Assembly (NCBI GenBank): GCA_965230565.1
Contig: CBDDLH010000003.1
Span: forward strand, 1-64,000
From: BCD1 sp965230565
GTDB lineage: Bacteria > Bacteroidota > Bacteroidia > Chitinophagales > Saprospiraceae
DNA: 64,000 nucleotides
Direction: 5' to 3'
Under the pieces are notes generated by a model. The model saw only the letters and a program-made list of their open reading frames with translations. It did not search any database and was not told the DNA's origin. Each line of letters begins with the position of its first letter. Position 1 is the first letter of the stretch. The translations under genes were made by a program, and so were the position numbers. Positions 15,738 to 25,693 of the stretch are shown piece by piece.

Positions 15738-18700
15738 ATGAATACTTTTGACAAAAAAGCCCTTCTCAAAAAAATAGCTCGCGGACATTCAGGTGAAGTT
15801 ATTGAATTCTTAATTAAGTATTCAAATAAACTATCCGACTCCAACATAAGGAATGAAGTAAGCCATTTGTCTTCTCGTTGGGTTTCCTTTTGTCAAAAAG
15901 AAAGAATGGGAGAATTATCTGAGGAAGATCTTAATATAATTAGAAACAAGATTAACGTTTCTTTGCTAAAGCTAGTCGATGAAATAGATTATAATAAATC
16001 AGGCTATTTAAATTTCATTGCCAACTCAAGAAGAAATATCTTTATTTTTATCAGTTCATTAATTTTCATCCTTTCTATTATAATCATATATACCAATTTT
16101 AAAGGCACAAATGATAAAAAAAAGGAAGCTTTCCCTGTTTCTGCAAACGATTTTGACAATATTATTCAACCTCAAAATGCTAACACTCCAAAATTCCTTA
16201 ATTCAGTCAGTTCGGATAGCCTAAACATTTTAATCGTCAGATTTGAAGATTACATTCCTGACTCTCCAAATGAGGAATGTATCGGAGAAAGTATTTACAG
16301 AAGAATTGATTTTATTAAGGATAGTCTAAAACTTCCAATTTCATTTGATTATGATGAAAGGATTTCACCTCCTGAAAGTATTGAAGAAGCTCGAAAATTA
16401 AGAGATTTTCACAAAGCCGACATTCTGATTTGGGGTCTCATTCAAAACTTCAAAGAGGATTGCGGAGTCGGAGATATTTGTTTTAGGAGTACACCTTCTG
16501 AAAGAATGATCCAATATGCCGGCGGCCAAATAGCAAAACCGGTAAAAAATGATCTGGATTATGAAGAAGGAATTTCTCCTTTAGATATCGAAACAGGTGA
16601 GCTTCATATTGGAGATATTAGTTTCGACCGTTGGCTACTAGGAATGATTCATGTGAAAATATCAAAACAAAAACCCCAATTTTATATTATTGATTCTCAC
16701 TTAACCCCAGAACAACAAGCCTTTGAGTATTATAACAGAGCTGCCTTGTATAGTAATTTAAAAATTTTCTCAAGCGCCATAAACGACTTAACAAAAGCTA
16801 TTAGCTTAAAACCTGATTATATCCTTGCTTACAAGAGAAGGGCAAATTATTATGAGAAAGTTCTTGAAAAAGAAAAAGCCGAGAAAGACTATTCCAAAAT
16901 AATAAAATTACAACCGCAAAATGCCTCAAACTATTTTGAAAGGGGAGAATATTATTTGAGAAATGTAAATTATGTACAAGCTGAAAGGGATTACTCCACA
17001 GCTATTCAACTATCTCCCAATAATGCTTTTTATTATGGACAAAGAGCAAAAATTTACCAATACAGCAATCCCGACCTAAATTGGTTCCCAAATTTTGAAT
17101 TAGCCGAAAAAGACATAACCAAAGCTATCGAGCTTCAACCTAAAAATAGTAATTATTATGAAACAAGGGGTTGGATTAATGCTAAAATGGAAAAGCATAA
17201 ACTTGCCGAATCAGATTTTTCAAAAGCCATTGAGATTAATCCTACCAATCCCTATCCATATAAAAAACGGGCAAATTATTATAGAAGTATTAAAAATTAT
17301 GATGCAGCTGAAAGGGATTATTCAAAAGCAATTGCATTAAATCCTAAATTAACTTCAGGTTACAGAGACCGTGCATACTTCTATCAATTTATTCGAAAAT
17401 GTGATTTGGCTGAAAAGGATTTAACGACAATAATAAATATGACTCCCGAATCACCTCATGCTTATGCTGAAAGAGCTGGTCTTTATGGAAGGTTTAATTG
17501 CTCATTTAAAAATGAAAACATCAAAAAAGAAAGAGACTATTCCAAAGCAATTGCCTTGGACTCTCTAAACCCCTATTGGTACAAAGAAAGAGCTTATTTT
17601 TATTCCGGAATCAAAGATTTCACTAAAGCGGAACAAGATTTTAATACAGCCATTCAACTAGACTCCACAGATGCCTCTCTATATGGTCAAAGAGCAAATT
17701 TTTTCTCTAGGTTAAATGAATTCCAGAAAGCCGAACAGGATTTAAGTGCTGCCATTCAATTATTGCCTGATTCTCCTGAATATTATGCTCAAAGGGCAAG
17801 GTTGTTCAAAAAAATGAAAAATTATCCATCAGCTGTTATGGATTATGACAAAGCAGTAATGTTCGAAAGGGAAACAAATTTTTATTTAATTGAAAGAGCC
17901 AAATTCTATACTGAAATAAATAATTTCGAATTGGCTGAAAGAGATTATAATACCAACATAATCTTTAACGGAGAATCGGCAGATGATTATTCTAGAAGAG
18001 CCCGATTTTATAAAAAAATTGGAAAAACAGACCTCGCTATTAAAGATTTCACAAAGGCAATAAACCTTAACTCCAAAGACCTTCAACCACTTATTGAAAG
18101 GGCAAATCTATATAATAATACTCATAAAGATTCTCTAGCAGAAGCCGATTATACAAAAGTCATTGAATTAACCTCAGAGAAAAACCAAAACCGCAGCCTA
18201 GCAAATCACTACAGGATTAGAGGGGATTTTTATGCTTCCAGAGATAAAAACGAATTAGCTGAAAAGGATTATTCCACTGCAGTCGAACTTGCCCTATCAT
18301 CAAATGATGAATTTTCAAATGCTAACTATTTGCTCAAGAGTAGAGCTGATTTCTATAGAAGGATAAAGCAATATGAACTAGCTGAAAAAGATTATAGTAA
18401 AATCATTGAACTCGATTCTTTAAACCCTGATTTTTTTCAAAACAGGGCAGACTTTTATGCTTCCAGAAAGAAAAATGTATTGGCTGAAAAGGATTATTCC
18501 ACTGCAGTCGAACTTGCTCTTTCATCCAAAATAAACTTTTCAAAAACTGCCAATACGCTAAAACAAAGGGCTTATTTCTACAAAAAAATTGAACAGCATG
18601 ATTCGGCTGAAAAAGATTTCACAAAAGCCATTCAAATTGAGCCCGAAAATAGCACTCACTGGACCGATCGTGGAAATTTTTACTCCAACCATAAGCTAAA

Positions 18701-19814
18701 AAATTATAAACTCGCACTCAAGGATTATTCCACGGCTATTGAAATTGACCCAAACAATTCTTCAGGGTACATGAGAAGAGCCCAATTATTTGAAAAACAA
18801 AAAAAGTATCGAAAAGCAATAAAGGATTTCACAAAAGCCATTGCTTTGGATACAAATAATACAAGTTATTTAAGGTCGCGAGCTCAAATTTTTGAAAGAA
18901 TATCAGAATACAAATCAGCTATAGAAGATTATAACAAAATCATCCAACTGGATTCCGTGGATGCTTTTGAATATATCTCAAGAGGGAATATTTACGAGAA
19001 ATCAGGATTAAATGAACTTGCAGAAAAAGATTATTCAAAAGCTATTGAGCTAGATTCAAACCGAATTTACCATCGCTATCTAAATAGAGCTAGGTTCTAT
19101 CAACGAACAGGTCAATACAGTTTAGCTGAGGCTGATTTTAATACCATAATTCATTTGGACTCAACTGATCAACAAAACTATAGGCAAAGAGCAATTTTCT
19201 ATTTTGAAACTGACCAAATAGAACTAGCTCAAAAAGATTATGATAAAATCATCCAATTAGACCCTTCCAAGGGATCAAGTTACTCTAGTCGGGCAGAATT
19301 TTATAAAGAAACAGGTGAGCTTATTCTTGCTGAAAAAGACCATACAAAAAGAATAGAATTAGATTCAAATAAATACTACGCATATTATTTACGGGGAGAG
19401 TTTTTCAGAGAAATTAAAAAATATGAACTGGCTATAAAAGACTATTCAGAATCTATTCTAATCGATTCAACAAAACTAATACCATATTATAGGAGGTCTA
19501 GTTTATATCTGAAACAAACAAAACAATTTGACTTAGCTATTAAAGACTACAATAAATTATTAGCGTTAAATGAAAACTCCTTGAATAAAAAAGGTTTTAT
19601 TTATTTTAACCGAGGCTTTGCTAACTACAAGTTAAAGCGTTATGACAATGCCATAAAAGATGATCTAATAGCTATAAAATACCATCCAAAAGAACCAGCA
19701 GTCTATTTAAACCTGTTCTGGTTTTGTACACTTAAATTTTGGTATTTTTATTTCATTATCCCTGTTATTATTTTTAGAAAGCGAATAAAAAGCCAATTTG
19801 TTCCTAAAAAATAA
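15738..19814 (+). CDS. EAD11-like / TM / TolB-like / 28-TPR / TM protein
   Basis: A 1358-residue membrane protein. Residues ~1-85 (LLKKIARGHSGEVIEFL, RMGELSEEDLNIIRNKINVS) match effector-associated domain 11, an adaptor of bacterial conflict and signalling systems. A transmembrane helix lies at ~100-118. Residues ~155-325 resemble a TolB/FlgO-like domain (LNILIVRFEDYIP, ADILIWGLIQNF). Then 28 tetratricopeptide repeats of the form LAEKDYSKAIELDP follow. A second helix at ~1324-1346 is followed by RKRIK. Both ends in the cytosol would place TolB-like and TPR parts outside the inner membrane. Codons are AT-rich, unlike the neighbours, hinting at transfer. The role is probably sensing and recruiting an effector with a matching EAD; no such effector is visible in the window. 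Confidence 0.75.
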   Translation: MNTFDKKALLKKIARGHSGEVIEFLIKYSNKLSDSNIRNEVSHLSSRWVSFCQKERMGELSEEDLNIIRNKINVSLLKLVDEIDYNKSGYLNFIANSRRNIFIFISSLIFILSIIIIYTNFKGTNDKKKEAFPVSANDFDNIIQPQNANTPKFLNSVSSDSLNILIVRFEDYIPDSPNEECIGESIYRRIDFIKDSLKLPISFDYDERISPPESIEEARKLRDFHKADILIWGLIQNFKEDCGVGDICFRSTPSERMIQYAGGQIAKPVKNDLDYEEGISPLDIETGELHIGDISFDRWLLGMIHVKISKQKPQFYIIDSHLTPEQQAFEYYNRAALYSNLKIFSSAINDLTKAISLKPDYILAYKRRANYYEKVLEKEKAEKDYSKIIKLQPQNASNYFERGEYYLRNVNYVQAERDYSTAIQLSPNNAFYYGQRAKIYQYSNPDLNWFPNFELAEKDITKAIELQPKNSNYYETRGWINAKMEKHKLAESDFSKAIEINPTNPYPYKKRANYYRSIKNYDAAERDYSKAIALNPKLTSGYRDRAYFYQFIRKCDLAEKDLTTIINMTPESPHAYAERAGLYGRFNCSFKNENIKKERDYSKAIALDSLNPYWYKERAYFYSGIKDFTKAEQDFNTAIQLDSTDASLYGQRANFFSRLNEFQKAEQDLSAAIQLLPDSPEYYAQRARLFKKMKNYPSAVMDYDKAVMFERETNFYLIERAKFYTEINNFELAERDYNTNIIFNGESADDYSRRARFYKKIGKTDLAIKDFTKAINLNSKDLQPLIERANLYNNTHKDSLAEADYTKVIELTSEKNQNRSLANHYRIRGDFYASRDKNELAEKDYSTAVELALSSNDEFSNANYLLKSRADFYRRIKQYELAEKDYSKIIELDSLNPDFFQNRADFYASRKKNVLAEKDYSTAVELALSSKINFSKTANTLKQRAYFYKKIEQHDSAEKDFTKAIQIEPENSTHWTDRGNFYSNHKLKNYKLALKDYSTAIEIDPNNSSGYMRRAQLFEKQKKYRKAIKDFTKAIALDTNNTSYLRSRAQIFERISEYKSAIEDYNKIIQLDSVDAFEYISRGNIYEKSGLNELAEKDYSKAIELDSNRIYHRYLNRARFYQRTGQYSLAEADFNTIIHLDSTDQQNYRQRAIFYFETDQIELAQKDYDKIIQLDPSKGSSYSSRAEFYKETGELILAEKDHTKRIELDSNKYYAYYLRGEFFREIKKYELAIKDYSESILIDSTKLIPYYRRSSLYLKQTKQFDLAIKDYNKLLALNENSLNKKGFIYFNRGFANYKLKRYDNAIKDDLIAIKYHPKEPAVYLNLFWFCTLKFWYFYFIIPVIIFRKRIKSQFVPKK
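18228..18677 (+). repeat. Recent 225-bp internal duplication in the TPR array
   Basis: The segment starting TTTTATGCTTCCAG at 18228 recurs at 18453, 225 bases (75 codons) later. The two copies share an almost unchanged stretch coding for LAEKDYSTAVELALSS. The other repeats are much more diverged, so this pair is young. Confidence 0.75.
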
Positions 19815-19841
19815 TAGTCTAAAAAAAAGTTTTTAGACTAT
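19814..19841. terminator. AT-rich terminator between convergent genes
   Basis: A 12-bp stem ATAGTCTAAAAA / TTTTTAGACTAT with a 4-base loop lies between the TPR gene and the convergent cyclase gene. It overlaps the cyclase stop codon and can serve both strands. Confidence 0.6.
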
Positions 19842-20587
19842 TTCAGTCTATAGACCACCGGCTTCCCCGGACTTGCATCCAGCTCCAGGCTGGTGATCTG
19901 AAAATTCAATAAGTAAAGGCCATCCGCTACAGCATCGGGCACGTAAATGAGTTCGGTGATGGTTGCCCAATCACGAATATTTCCTGGGTATTGCCAGAAG
20001 GCTTTATGAGCAAGTAATTTGCCTTCGTCTTCTTCCCGGTCTACGGAAGGAAGATCTGTGAGCAGGTGATCGATGCCATTTTCAACCAAAAATTTGATGG
20101 CTTCATGGTGAAAATAGGGAGGGTTGGCACCTGAGTAATTACGAGTCAGTTTTGAACGATCATTGGGCACTGTTCGAACGATCAAAGCCTGCACATCAAA
20201 AGCATCAAAGGCTTCCTGCATTTGTTTTTTAAAAATCACCAGATCGCCATTATCCATTTTTGTTGGTTCGACGGTTACCAGTCGTGCAACATGATGGAAG
20301 TTCTTCAGGCACTTATTTATGGTGTATCTTTCTTTGGCAATATGCCCCACACACTCCGTGTGCGTTCCATTACCATGCGGGTTTAGTTTGATATTTTTAA
20401 AATTCAGCAAACCACCCTCCTCTGTTGAGCCGACAAAATCACCTGCAACGACCGGCCAGATCTCCACCGGTGGAGCATAAAAGCAATTCACTTTATCTTC
20501 TCCCGGTTCAAGAGGAATAGAAATATCAATGGGCTGCTGGAGGTCAGCCTGATAGCTCCTATGATTATGTGTAAAGGTAATTACCAT
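19838..20587 (-). CDS. Cyclase family metal-dependent hydrolase (kynurenine formamidase-like)
   Basis: A 249-residue cytosolic protein of the cyclase/kynurenine formamidase family. The metal site motif appears as HGNGTHTECVGHI, with Glu in the place where most members have Asp (HxGTHxD). Other family phrases are VRTVPNDRSK, HHEAIKFLVENGIDHLLTDLPSVD and LYVPDAVADGLYLLNFQ (partly as seen). Members hydrolyse N-formylkynurenine or other cyclic amides and esters; the actual substrate is not predictable. It lies 9 bases downstream of nadK on the same strand and is probably cotranscribed with it. Confidence 0.8.
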   Translation of the reverse strand: MVITFTHNHRSYQADLQQPIDISIPLEPGEDKVNCFYAPPVEIWPVVAGDFVGSTEEGGLLNFKNIKLNPHGNGTHTECVGHIAKERYTINKCLKNFHHVARLVTVEPTKMDNGDLVIFKKQMQEAFDAFDVQALIVRTVPNDRSKLTRNYSGANPPYFHHEAIKFLVENGIDHLLTDLPSVDREEDEGKLLAHKAFWQYPGNIRDWATITELIYVPDAVADGLYLLNFQITSLELDASPGKPVVYRLK

Positions 20588-20596
20588 TGTCTAAAA

Positions 20597-21478
20597 TTAA
20601 TTCCGGGCATCCTTACCCCAGGCAAGTTTTTTGTGGAGGGTTTCCATAAAACGCACATCATTCAGCTGAACCACCTTAGCCGGAAAATCATTCTTGCGGA
20701 TAGCCAACTGGTGTTTTACCGTCACCACATCAAAGCGGGAATCCAGGGTTGCCAGATAATTTTCGGTACGTCCTTCAATTTCAAACGAAAGTACCGAATC
20801 ATCCGGTATTACAATCGGCCTCACATTGAGGTTATGTGGTGCCACCGGCGTCACGACAAAGTTGCCGGATCCAGGGAATATGATCGGTCCTCCGCAACTC
20901 AGGGAATAAGCCGTCGATCCTGTTGGCGTGGCAATGATCAATCCGTCTGCCCAGTACGAATTCAGATAGGCCCCATTAATATAGGTATGAACAGTGATCA
21001 TGGAGGAAGTATCCCGTTTCAGCAAAGTGAAATCATTCAGGGCAAAAGGTTGCCCATTGAATAAAGGAAAGTTAGATTCCAGGTATAACATGGTTCTGTC
21101 ATGAATGGTATACATGCCTTTTACCAGTCCATTGATGGCATCCCGGATACGTTTCTTTTCAATACTGGCCAGGAAACCTAGTCGTCCAAGGTTAATCCCC
21201 AGGATAGGCACCTCGCTGTCCTGAATAAGGGTAACTGCATCCAGTATGGTTCCATCTCCTCCCATAGTGATAAAAAAGTCGATCTTTTTTACACTGAAAT
21301 CCAGATGATTTTCAAAAACGCCTACCTCCCGGCGAAAATCAATGATCCCTTTTAACTGCTCATAAAACTCCACATAAACAAAAGCAATGATCTTTTGCTC
21401 ATACAAGACATCGAATAGTTCCTGGATGTAGGGAATATCTTTTTTCTTAAACTTTTTGCTAAAAACAGCTACCTGCAT
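20597..21478 (-). CDS. nadK: NAD kinase
   Basis: A 293-residue enzyme that phosphorylates NAD to NADP. The diagnostic GGDGTILDAV lies near residue 75, followed by GINLGRLGFLASI, then NDFTLLKRD and DGLIIATPTGSTAYSLSCGGPII, all conserved in bacterial NAD kinases. The length is standard. The start ATG at 21478 lies four bases after the stop of the upstream barrel gene, so the two are tightly coupled. Confidence 0.95.
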   Translation of the reverse strand: MQVAVFSKKFKKKDIPYIQELFDVLYEQKIIAFVYVEFYEQLKGIIDFRREVGVFENHLDFSVKKIDFFITMGGDGTILDAVTLIQDSEVPILGINLGRLGFLASIEKKRIRDAINGLVKGMYTIHDRTMLYLESNFPLFNGQPFALNDFTLLKRDTSSMITVHTYINGAYLNSYWADGLIIATPTGSTAYSLSCGGPIIFPGSGNFVVTPVAPHNLNVRPIVIPDDSVLSFEIEGRTENYLATLDSRFDVVTVKHQLAIRKNDFPAKVVQLNDVRFMETLHKKLAWGKDARN

Positions 21479-21481
21479 GAT

Positions 21482-22921
21482 CTAAAGATTCGACTTAAAA
21501 TGTAAAAATAATCCTTTTTCACCAAGGCGATTAAAACTATACTCAAACCTGAAAACAATGTCGTGAAAAAAAATGATATCTACCGCAGGACCGCCCCCCC
21601 AAAGTAAAGTTTTATTCAAGGTATTCACCCCTGAATCAAATGGATCATTAGCACAACCCCAGCCACTACTGGCCCTTAAATATACCCTGAAAGGAATAAT
21701 TTTGAACGATTCAAAAGGCATTATTTTTCCAAATCTCAGTTCATTATCCATCAATTTATACCGAAAAAAAGCTTTGAGCAATACTGCGTCCAGGCCATCC
21801 AGAATATAATACTCATATCCCGGTACAGTGGTTCCACTGGACCCCATGATATGGCTGTTCTCAAACGGCGGACGAGTACGAATGAGAGAAGCTTTTCCAA
21901 AAAAATCATACCCGCTACTCCAGCGGTTCGCGAACTGAAAATAATTCTCATGCCTCAGCGCAAACAACAGGAGATTTTTGTCTTTGAAAATTCCCAACCC
22001 GGATTTGGTCAGTTTAACTTGAAAATAAAGTCCATTTTGCGGGTAAGCGACAACATCTCTGAAATCATAAGTAAAAGCATATGATGCACTAAATGCCCGT
22101 TCGCTACCTTCTCCATTGGCAAAAAACAAAGGGTTTAATTGTTCATGAACAATACTTCCTACAGACTTCCTGTTGTACGAAAGTCCCCATTCATGCATGA
22201 TGTTATGCCCGGGGCGAAAGGTTAAAGTCAGCAGACTGGAAAATTTCTGATAAATAAACTCATCATGCTCTGCATAGAATAACTGCTTATTGGCATTGGT
22301 CAGGTAATTGACCTCCCGCTTTTTTTGATAAGCAACCGCACCACTCAATCCAAGTGTTTTGGCTCTATTCAGGTAGGGGAAAGTATACTTCAAACCATAT
22401 TGCCGGACATAGCCGTATTTAACCTGAAAATTTAATCTATCCCTACGGCCGGTAAGGTTGGTGTGAGTGAAATCCATGCCCAGGTTAATCCGGTTGAGGT
22501 CACGTTGCTGTTCAACCCACCAGACATTAAAATTCCTGTCGACCCACTCGAAGATGGGAACCGGGAAAATATACCAGCTCTCCCTTAGATCCACCTGAAT
22601 GTGAACCTTATTGGTAGCAGCCTCCCAGTTTTTGAAATAAACATCCACAACCGTAAAAAGTCGTGTATTGATCAGGGACTCCTTACTGCGTTTAAGAATA
22701 TCCGATAGTTCATCGACGGGAATGGAGTCTCCCAGTTGAAATAATAATTCCCGGTAGATTACACCGGGTTTGGTATGGTCGTTTCCGGAAATAGTGATTT
22801 TGTCTACAACGACTTTGTCCTGCTGGCCACATAAAGCAACAGCCAGAAAGGCAAAATACAAAAGCAAAACACTTCTGATTTTCAGGGAGAAGCGTGAAGT
22901 CGTGTAGTCCGTGGAAAGCAA
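21482..22921 (-). CDS. BamA/TamA-like outer-membrane protein (Omp85 family)
   Basis: About 479 residues. A signal peptide (LLLYFAFLAVALCGQQ) is followed by one POTRA-like domain (VDKITISGNDHTKPGVIYREL, ILKRSKESLINTRLFTVVDVYF). A C-terminal 16-stranded-type barrel follows, with RDVVAYPQNGLYFQV as the Omp85 'GxxY' region and the ending FRFEYSFNRLGEKGLFLHFKSNL. It is shorter than BamA, which has five POTRA domains, so it is more likely an accessory assembly or lipid-export factor. The frame begins at a TTG (22921); no in-frame ATG lies near the signal peptide. It forms a tight minus-strand group with nadK and the cyclase gene. Confidence 0.8.
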   Translation of the reverse strand: MLSTDYTTSRFSLKIRSVLLLYFAFLAVALCGQQDKVVVDKITISGNDHTKPGVIYRELLFQLGDSIPVDELSDILKRSKESLINTRLFTVVDVYFKNWEAATNKVHIQVDLRESWYIFPVPIFEWVDRNFNVWWVEQQRDLNRINLGMDFTHTNLTGRRDRLNFQVKYGYVRQYGLKYTFPYLNRAKTLGLSGAVAYQKKREVNYLTNANKQLFYAEHDEFIYQKFSSLLTLTFRPGHNIMHEWGLSYNRKSVGSIVHEQLNPLFFANGEGSERAFSASYAFTYDFRDVVAYPQNGLYFQVKLTKSGLGIFKDKNLLLFALRHENYFQFANRWSSGYDFFGKASLIRTRPPFENSHIMGSSGTTVPGYEYYILDGLDAVLLKAFFRYKLMDNELRFGKIMPFESFKIIPFRVYLRASSGWGCANDPFDSGVNTLNKTLLWGGGPAVDIIFFHDIVFRFEYSFNRLGEKGLFLHFKSNL

Positions 22922-22986
22922 TGCCTGTTATTTTCAGCAAAGAAAACGAACTCAGGCGTGGAATGCAACTTTAGGTGAATTTATTA

Positions 22987-23076
22987 CAGGTTACTGGTTG
23001 CTGGTTACTGGTTCAGGAAGTCCGGTTTTGAAATAAAACAATTCCAAAATAGACGAAACCAGTAACCAGTAACCTG
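22987..23076. repeat. Inverted GGTTACTGG dispersed repeat
   Basis: The left arm is built of GGTTACTGGTT and GGTTGCTGG words (22987-23013). The right arm is the complement AACCAGTAACCAGTAACCTG (23057-23076). The element fills most of the gap between two minus-strand genes. Related words occur at 36099-36148 and 47990-48096. Confidence 0.65.
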
Positions 23077-23089
23077 CATCCAGGTTTAT

Positions 23090-25519
23090 TTATTCAGACT
23101 TGATCCGGTTCTTCTCATCCTCTAATCCCGTTTTACGACTGCGGGATTTTACTTTTTCATTTCCGAAAAGGTAGGAGAAATTGACTCTCAGTCTGCGACT
23201 TTCCCAACTTCCGCTGGTCGCAATATACACTCCACCGAAATCACTCTCTCCACTCCAGTTCATGGTATTGAAAATGTCACCTACGGATACTTTTACATTC
23301 CCACGACCTTTCAACACCTTCGCTTTCACACCTGCTTCAACTCCCCACATAGATTGGGTTCTGAAGGTTCCTCCCCAAACAGAAGGCGAGTTGTAAAACC
23401 CAGACAATTCAAGAGACAATCCCTTGGGTAACATGAAGGTGTGCTGATTATAAAAATTCACGGCATTCACTTTTACATCTACGATCTTGCCTTCACCGAA
23501 ATCAGCTCTGTTCAGCTGTTGATAAGCATTGAAATTCACATAAACATTCCACCACTTCTTGATACTGATTGGCGCACCAAAATTCAGGGAGATGACCTGT
23601 TGACTTGACAGATTTTTACTGGATATAAAACTCCTGCTGGTCTCTGTTGTATCGATGATCTCCGTAAAGAAATCCTCGGTATAACTGTAACTCAATGTCG
23701 TATTGTAACGGTAGTTATAGGAATTTGTCAGTTGTACTGAATGCGTGTACTGTGGCTGCAGGAATGGATTACCTCTTTGATAGGTAAGCTCATCCAGCTT
23801 GTATTCAAAAGGATTCAAATCCTGGTAACTAGGTCTTGTGATCCGGCGGCTGTAATTCAACCTCCAGGTCGTTTTAGGACTGGCCTGGTAAGTTACGCCG
23901 GCAGAAGGAAACCAATCGAGATAGGAACGTTTCACTTCATCATGCTCATTATCCTGCACGCTGGTCAGGGTTCCAAGCGAATTAGTCTGCTCTGCGCGTA
24001 GACCGGCCTGAATGCCCCACTTTTCAAACTGCCGCTGGTAGTTGAAATAGGCAGCATTCACCATTTCATCATAAACAAAATTATTACTTCGATCGGTATC
24101 GAGGACTTGTGAATTTCCTTCTACGTTGTAAAAATTAAAAGTATTATCGGTAGTCACATCGGAAAACTTCAATCCCGTTTCAAGCTTACCTCCCAGAATA
24201 TTACGCTCATGGTCTAGTTTAAAACTCAACAGGTTAATATCCGTTGGCATTTCACTGTTGAATATCCTTTGGGTATAAATGATTTTTTCATCCGGACTTG
24301 TATAATAATTCGGTTGATAGGAATTTCCATCTCTACGGAACTGTCCGTAATTGGCATCAAAATTCCATACGGTACCTTTATTATCATCAAAACGATAGTT
24401 TAAGTTATAATCCATATTACTCGTTTCCCCTGCAATGGTCGTTGGGGCAAGCAATAAACTATCCACAACATCGCTGTTTACCATGGAGATTTCCGTCCGG
24501 CCATTGTTGAATTCACTCCTGTCACTTACAAATCCGCCTACGGTAACCCCCAGGGTATTTTTATCATTCAGGAAAAAGTCCGCTCCGGCCTTAAAGTTAT
24601 GATTGGCAAATTCGGCAGTACGAATATTGCGTTGATCAAAAACAACGCCCAACTGTTCGCGGTAAAGGTTGAAGAAGTTGCGACGATCTCCGGTGCTGTG
24701 GGTATAATTCCCAAAAACATTTAACCGCTTATTTCTGTGATTCACACCTACTGATCCATAATACTTAGGGAAAATGGCAGCGGTATATCCCAGGTTCAAA
24801 TTAGCATTGGTTCCGTGACGTTTGTCCTTTTTCATCTTAATATTGATGATCCCGGCATTTCCTTCTGCCTCATATTTGGAAGAAGGATTGGTGATGATCT
24901 CAATCGCTTCAATTTGGTCAGACTGCATGCCTTTAAGCATTTCCACCAAGTCATCCTGGCCAAGAGGAGAAGGACGACCATCAATGAAAATTCGTACACC
25001 GCTTTTACCCAGCAGGATGATGTTGTCATTGTTGTCCACTACCAGTCCAGGAGCTTTTCTGAGCAATTCAAAAGCTGTATTGCCCGTAGCGTTGATGCTT
25101 CCTTCCACATTAAAAACGGTCTTGTCGGGTTTTACCTCCACAAGGGGTTTTAGTGCTGTGACAACTACTTCACTTAATTCTGTACCATTATTTTCCAAAA
25201 CCACCGTAGGCAACTCGGTGACCTTATCGGCGTGGACCATAAGAATTTCGGAAATAAAATCAGGAAGACCAACAAAACTGGCCTTGAGCCAATATTCTCC
25301 CGGTTCAATGTTCATCATTTTAAAAGAACCGTCTTCGGAAGAATATTCCGCTTTGACAAGAGTACTGTCGGCAGCATCAAATAGTAAAAGATTGGCGAAT
25401 GCCAGAGGTTCGTGCGTTGCGTCCGTAACAAATCCGTAGACACTTCCGGCTGAGTCCTGTCCCCACACGAAGAAGACCAGGCATAGCTGCATAGCAGCCA
25501 GGCTAAACAATTTTTTCAT
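23090..25519 (-). CDS. Outer-membrane beta-barrel family protein (TonB-receptor-like)
   Basis: An 809-residue outer-membrane protein. Signal peptide ending VFFVWGQ, then a carboxypeptidase-regulatory-like beta domain (SVYGFVTDATHEPLAFANLLLF). A plug-like domain follows (GNTAFELLRKAPGLVVDNND, VRIFIDGRPSPLGQDDLVEML, IEIITNPSSKYEAEGNAGIINI), then a long barrel with NYSRRITRPSYQDLNPFEYKLD. This is the PF14905-type family: it looks like a TonB-dependent receptor but often lacks a clear TonB box. The substrate is unknown. The gene is flanked by repeats and preceded by a candidate promoter with a hairpin leader. Confidence 0.85.
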   Translation of the reverse strand: MKKLFSLAAMQLCLVFFVWGQDSAGSVYGFVTDATHEPLAFANLLLFDAADSTLVKAEYSSEDGSFKMMNIEPGEYWLKASFVGLPDFISEILMVHADKVTELPTVVLENNGTELSEVVVTALKPLVEVKPDKTVFNVEGSINATGNTAFELLRKAPGLVVDNNDNIILLGKSGVRIFIDGRPSPLGQDDLVEMLKGMQSDQIEAIEIITNPSSKYEAEGNAGIINIKMKKDKRHGTNANLNLGYTAAIFPKYYGSVGVNHRNKRLNVFGNYTHSTGDRRNFFNLYREQLGVVFDQRNIRTAEFANHNFKAGADFFLNDKNTLGVTVGGFVSDRSEFNNGRTEISMVNSDVVDSLLLAPTTIAGETSNMDYNLNYRFDDNKGTVWNFDANYGQFRRDGNSYQPNYYTSPDEKIIYTQRIFNSEMPTDINLLSFKLDHERNILGGKLETGLKFSDVTTDNTFNFYNVEGNSQVLDTDRSNNFVYDEMVNAAYFNYQRQFEKWGIQAGLRAEQTNSLGTLTSVQDNEHDEVKRSYLDWFPSAGVTYQASPKTTWRLNYSRRITRPSYQDLNPFEYKLDELTYQRGNPFLQPQYTHSVQLTNSYNYRYNTTLSYSYTEDFFTEIIDTTETSRSFISSKNLSSQQVISLNFGAPISIKKWWNVYVNFNAYQQLNRADFGEGKIVDVKVNAVNFYNQHTFMLPKGLSLELSGFYNSPSVWGGTFRTQSMWGVEAGVKAKVLKGRGNVKVSVGDIFNTMNWSGESDFGGVYIATSGSWESRRLRVNFSYLFGNEKVKSRSRKTGLEDEKNRIKSE

Positions 25520-25534
25520 AGTCAGGTGATTTAA

Positions 25535-25586
25535 CGTATTGGCAATTCAAAAATGTTTGGGTTATTACCAATACGATGCAAATGTA
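25535..25586 (-). promoter_or_regulatory. Promoter -7 box and leader inverted repeat
   Basis: TACATTTG (minus strand, 25579-25586) fits the -7 consensus. The predicted leader is bracketed by an 8-bp inverted repeat, CCAATACG (25568-25575) and CGTATTGG (25535-25542), so nearly the whole 5' untranslated region could fold. Confidence 0.4.
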
Positions 25587-25693
25587 AGCGTCCAACCCTC
25601 TCCAGATCATTTTTTTCGACAAATGGAATGGATCAAAGGCTTAATTCGACCTGAATACGCTACGGACTGAAATGTAAAGCGAAAATTGTGAAG

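Noticed and set aside
15738..19814. CRISPR-like repetition
   Set aside because: The regular repeats are codons of TPR units with 34-residue spacing, not identical repeats separated by unique spacers.
24822..25439. Long plus-strand frame opposite the outer-membrane barrel gene
   Set aside because: Fully inside a well-supported gene and its product shows no family features, so it is an antisense shadow.
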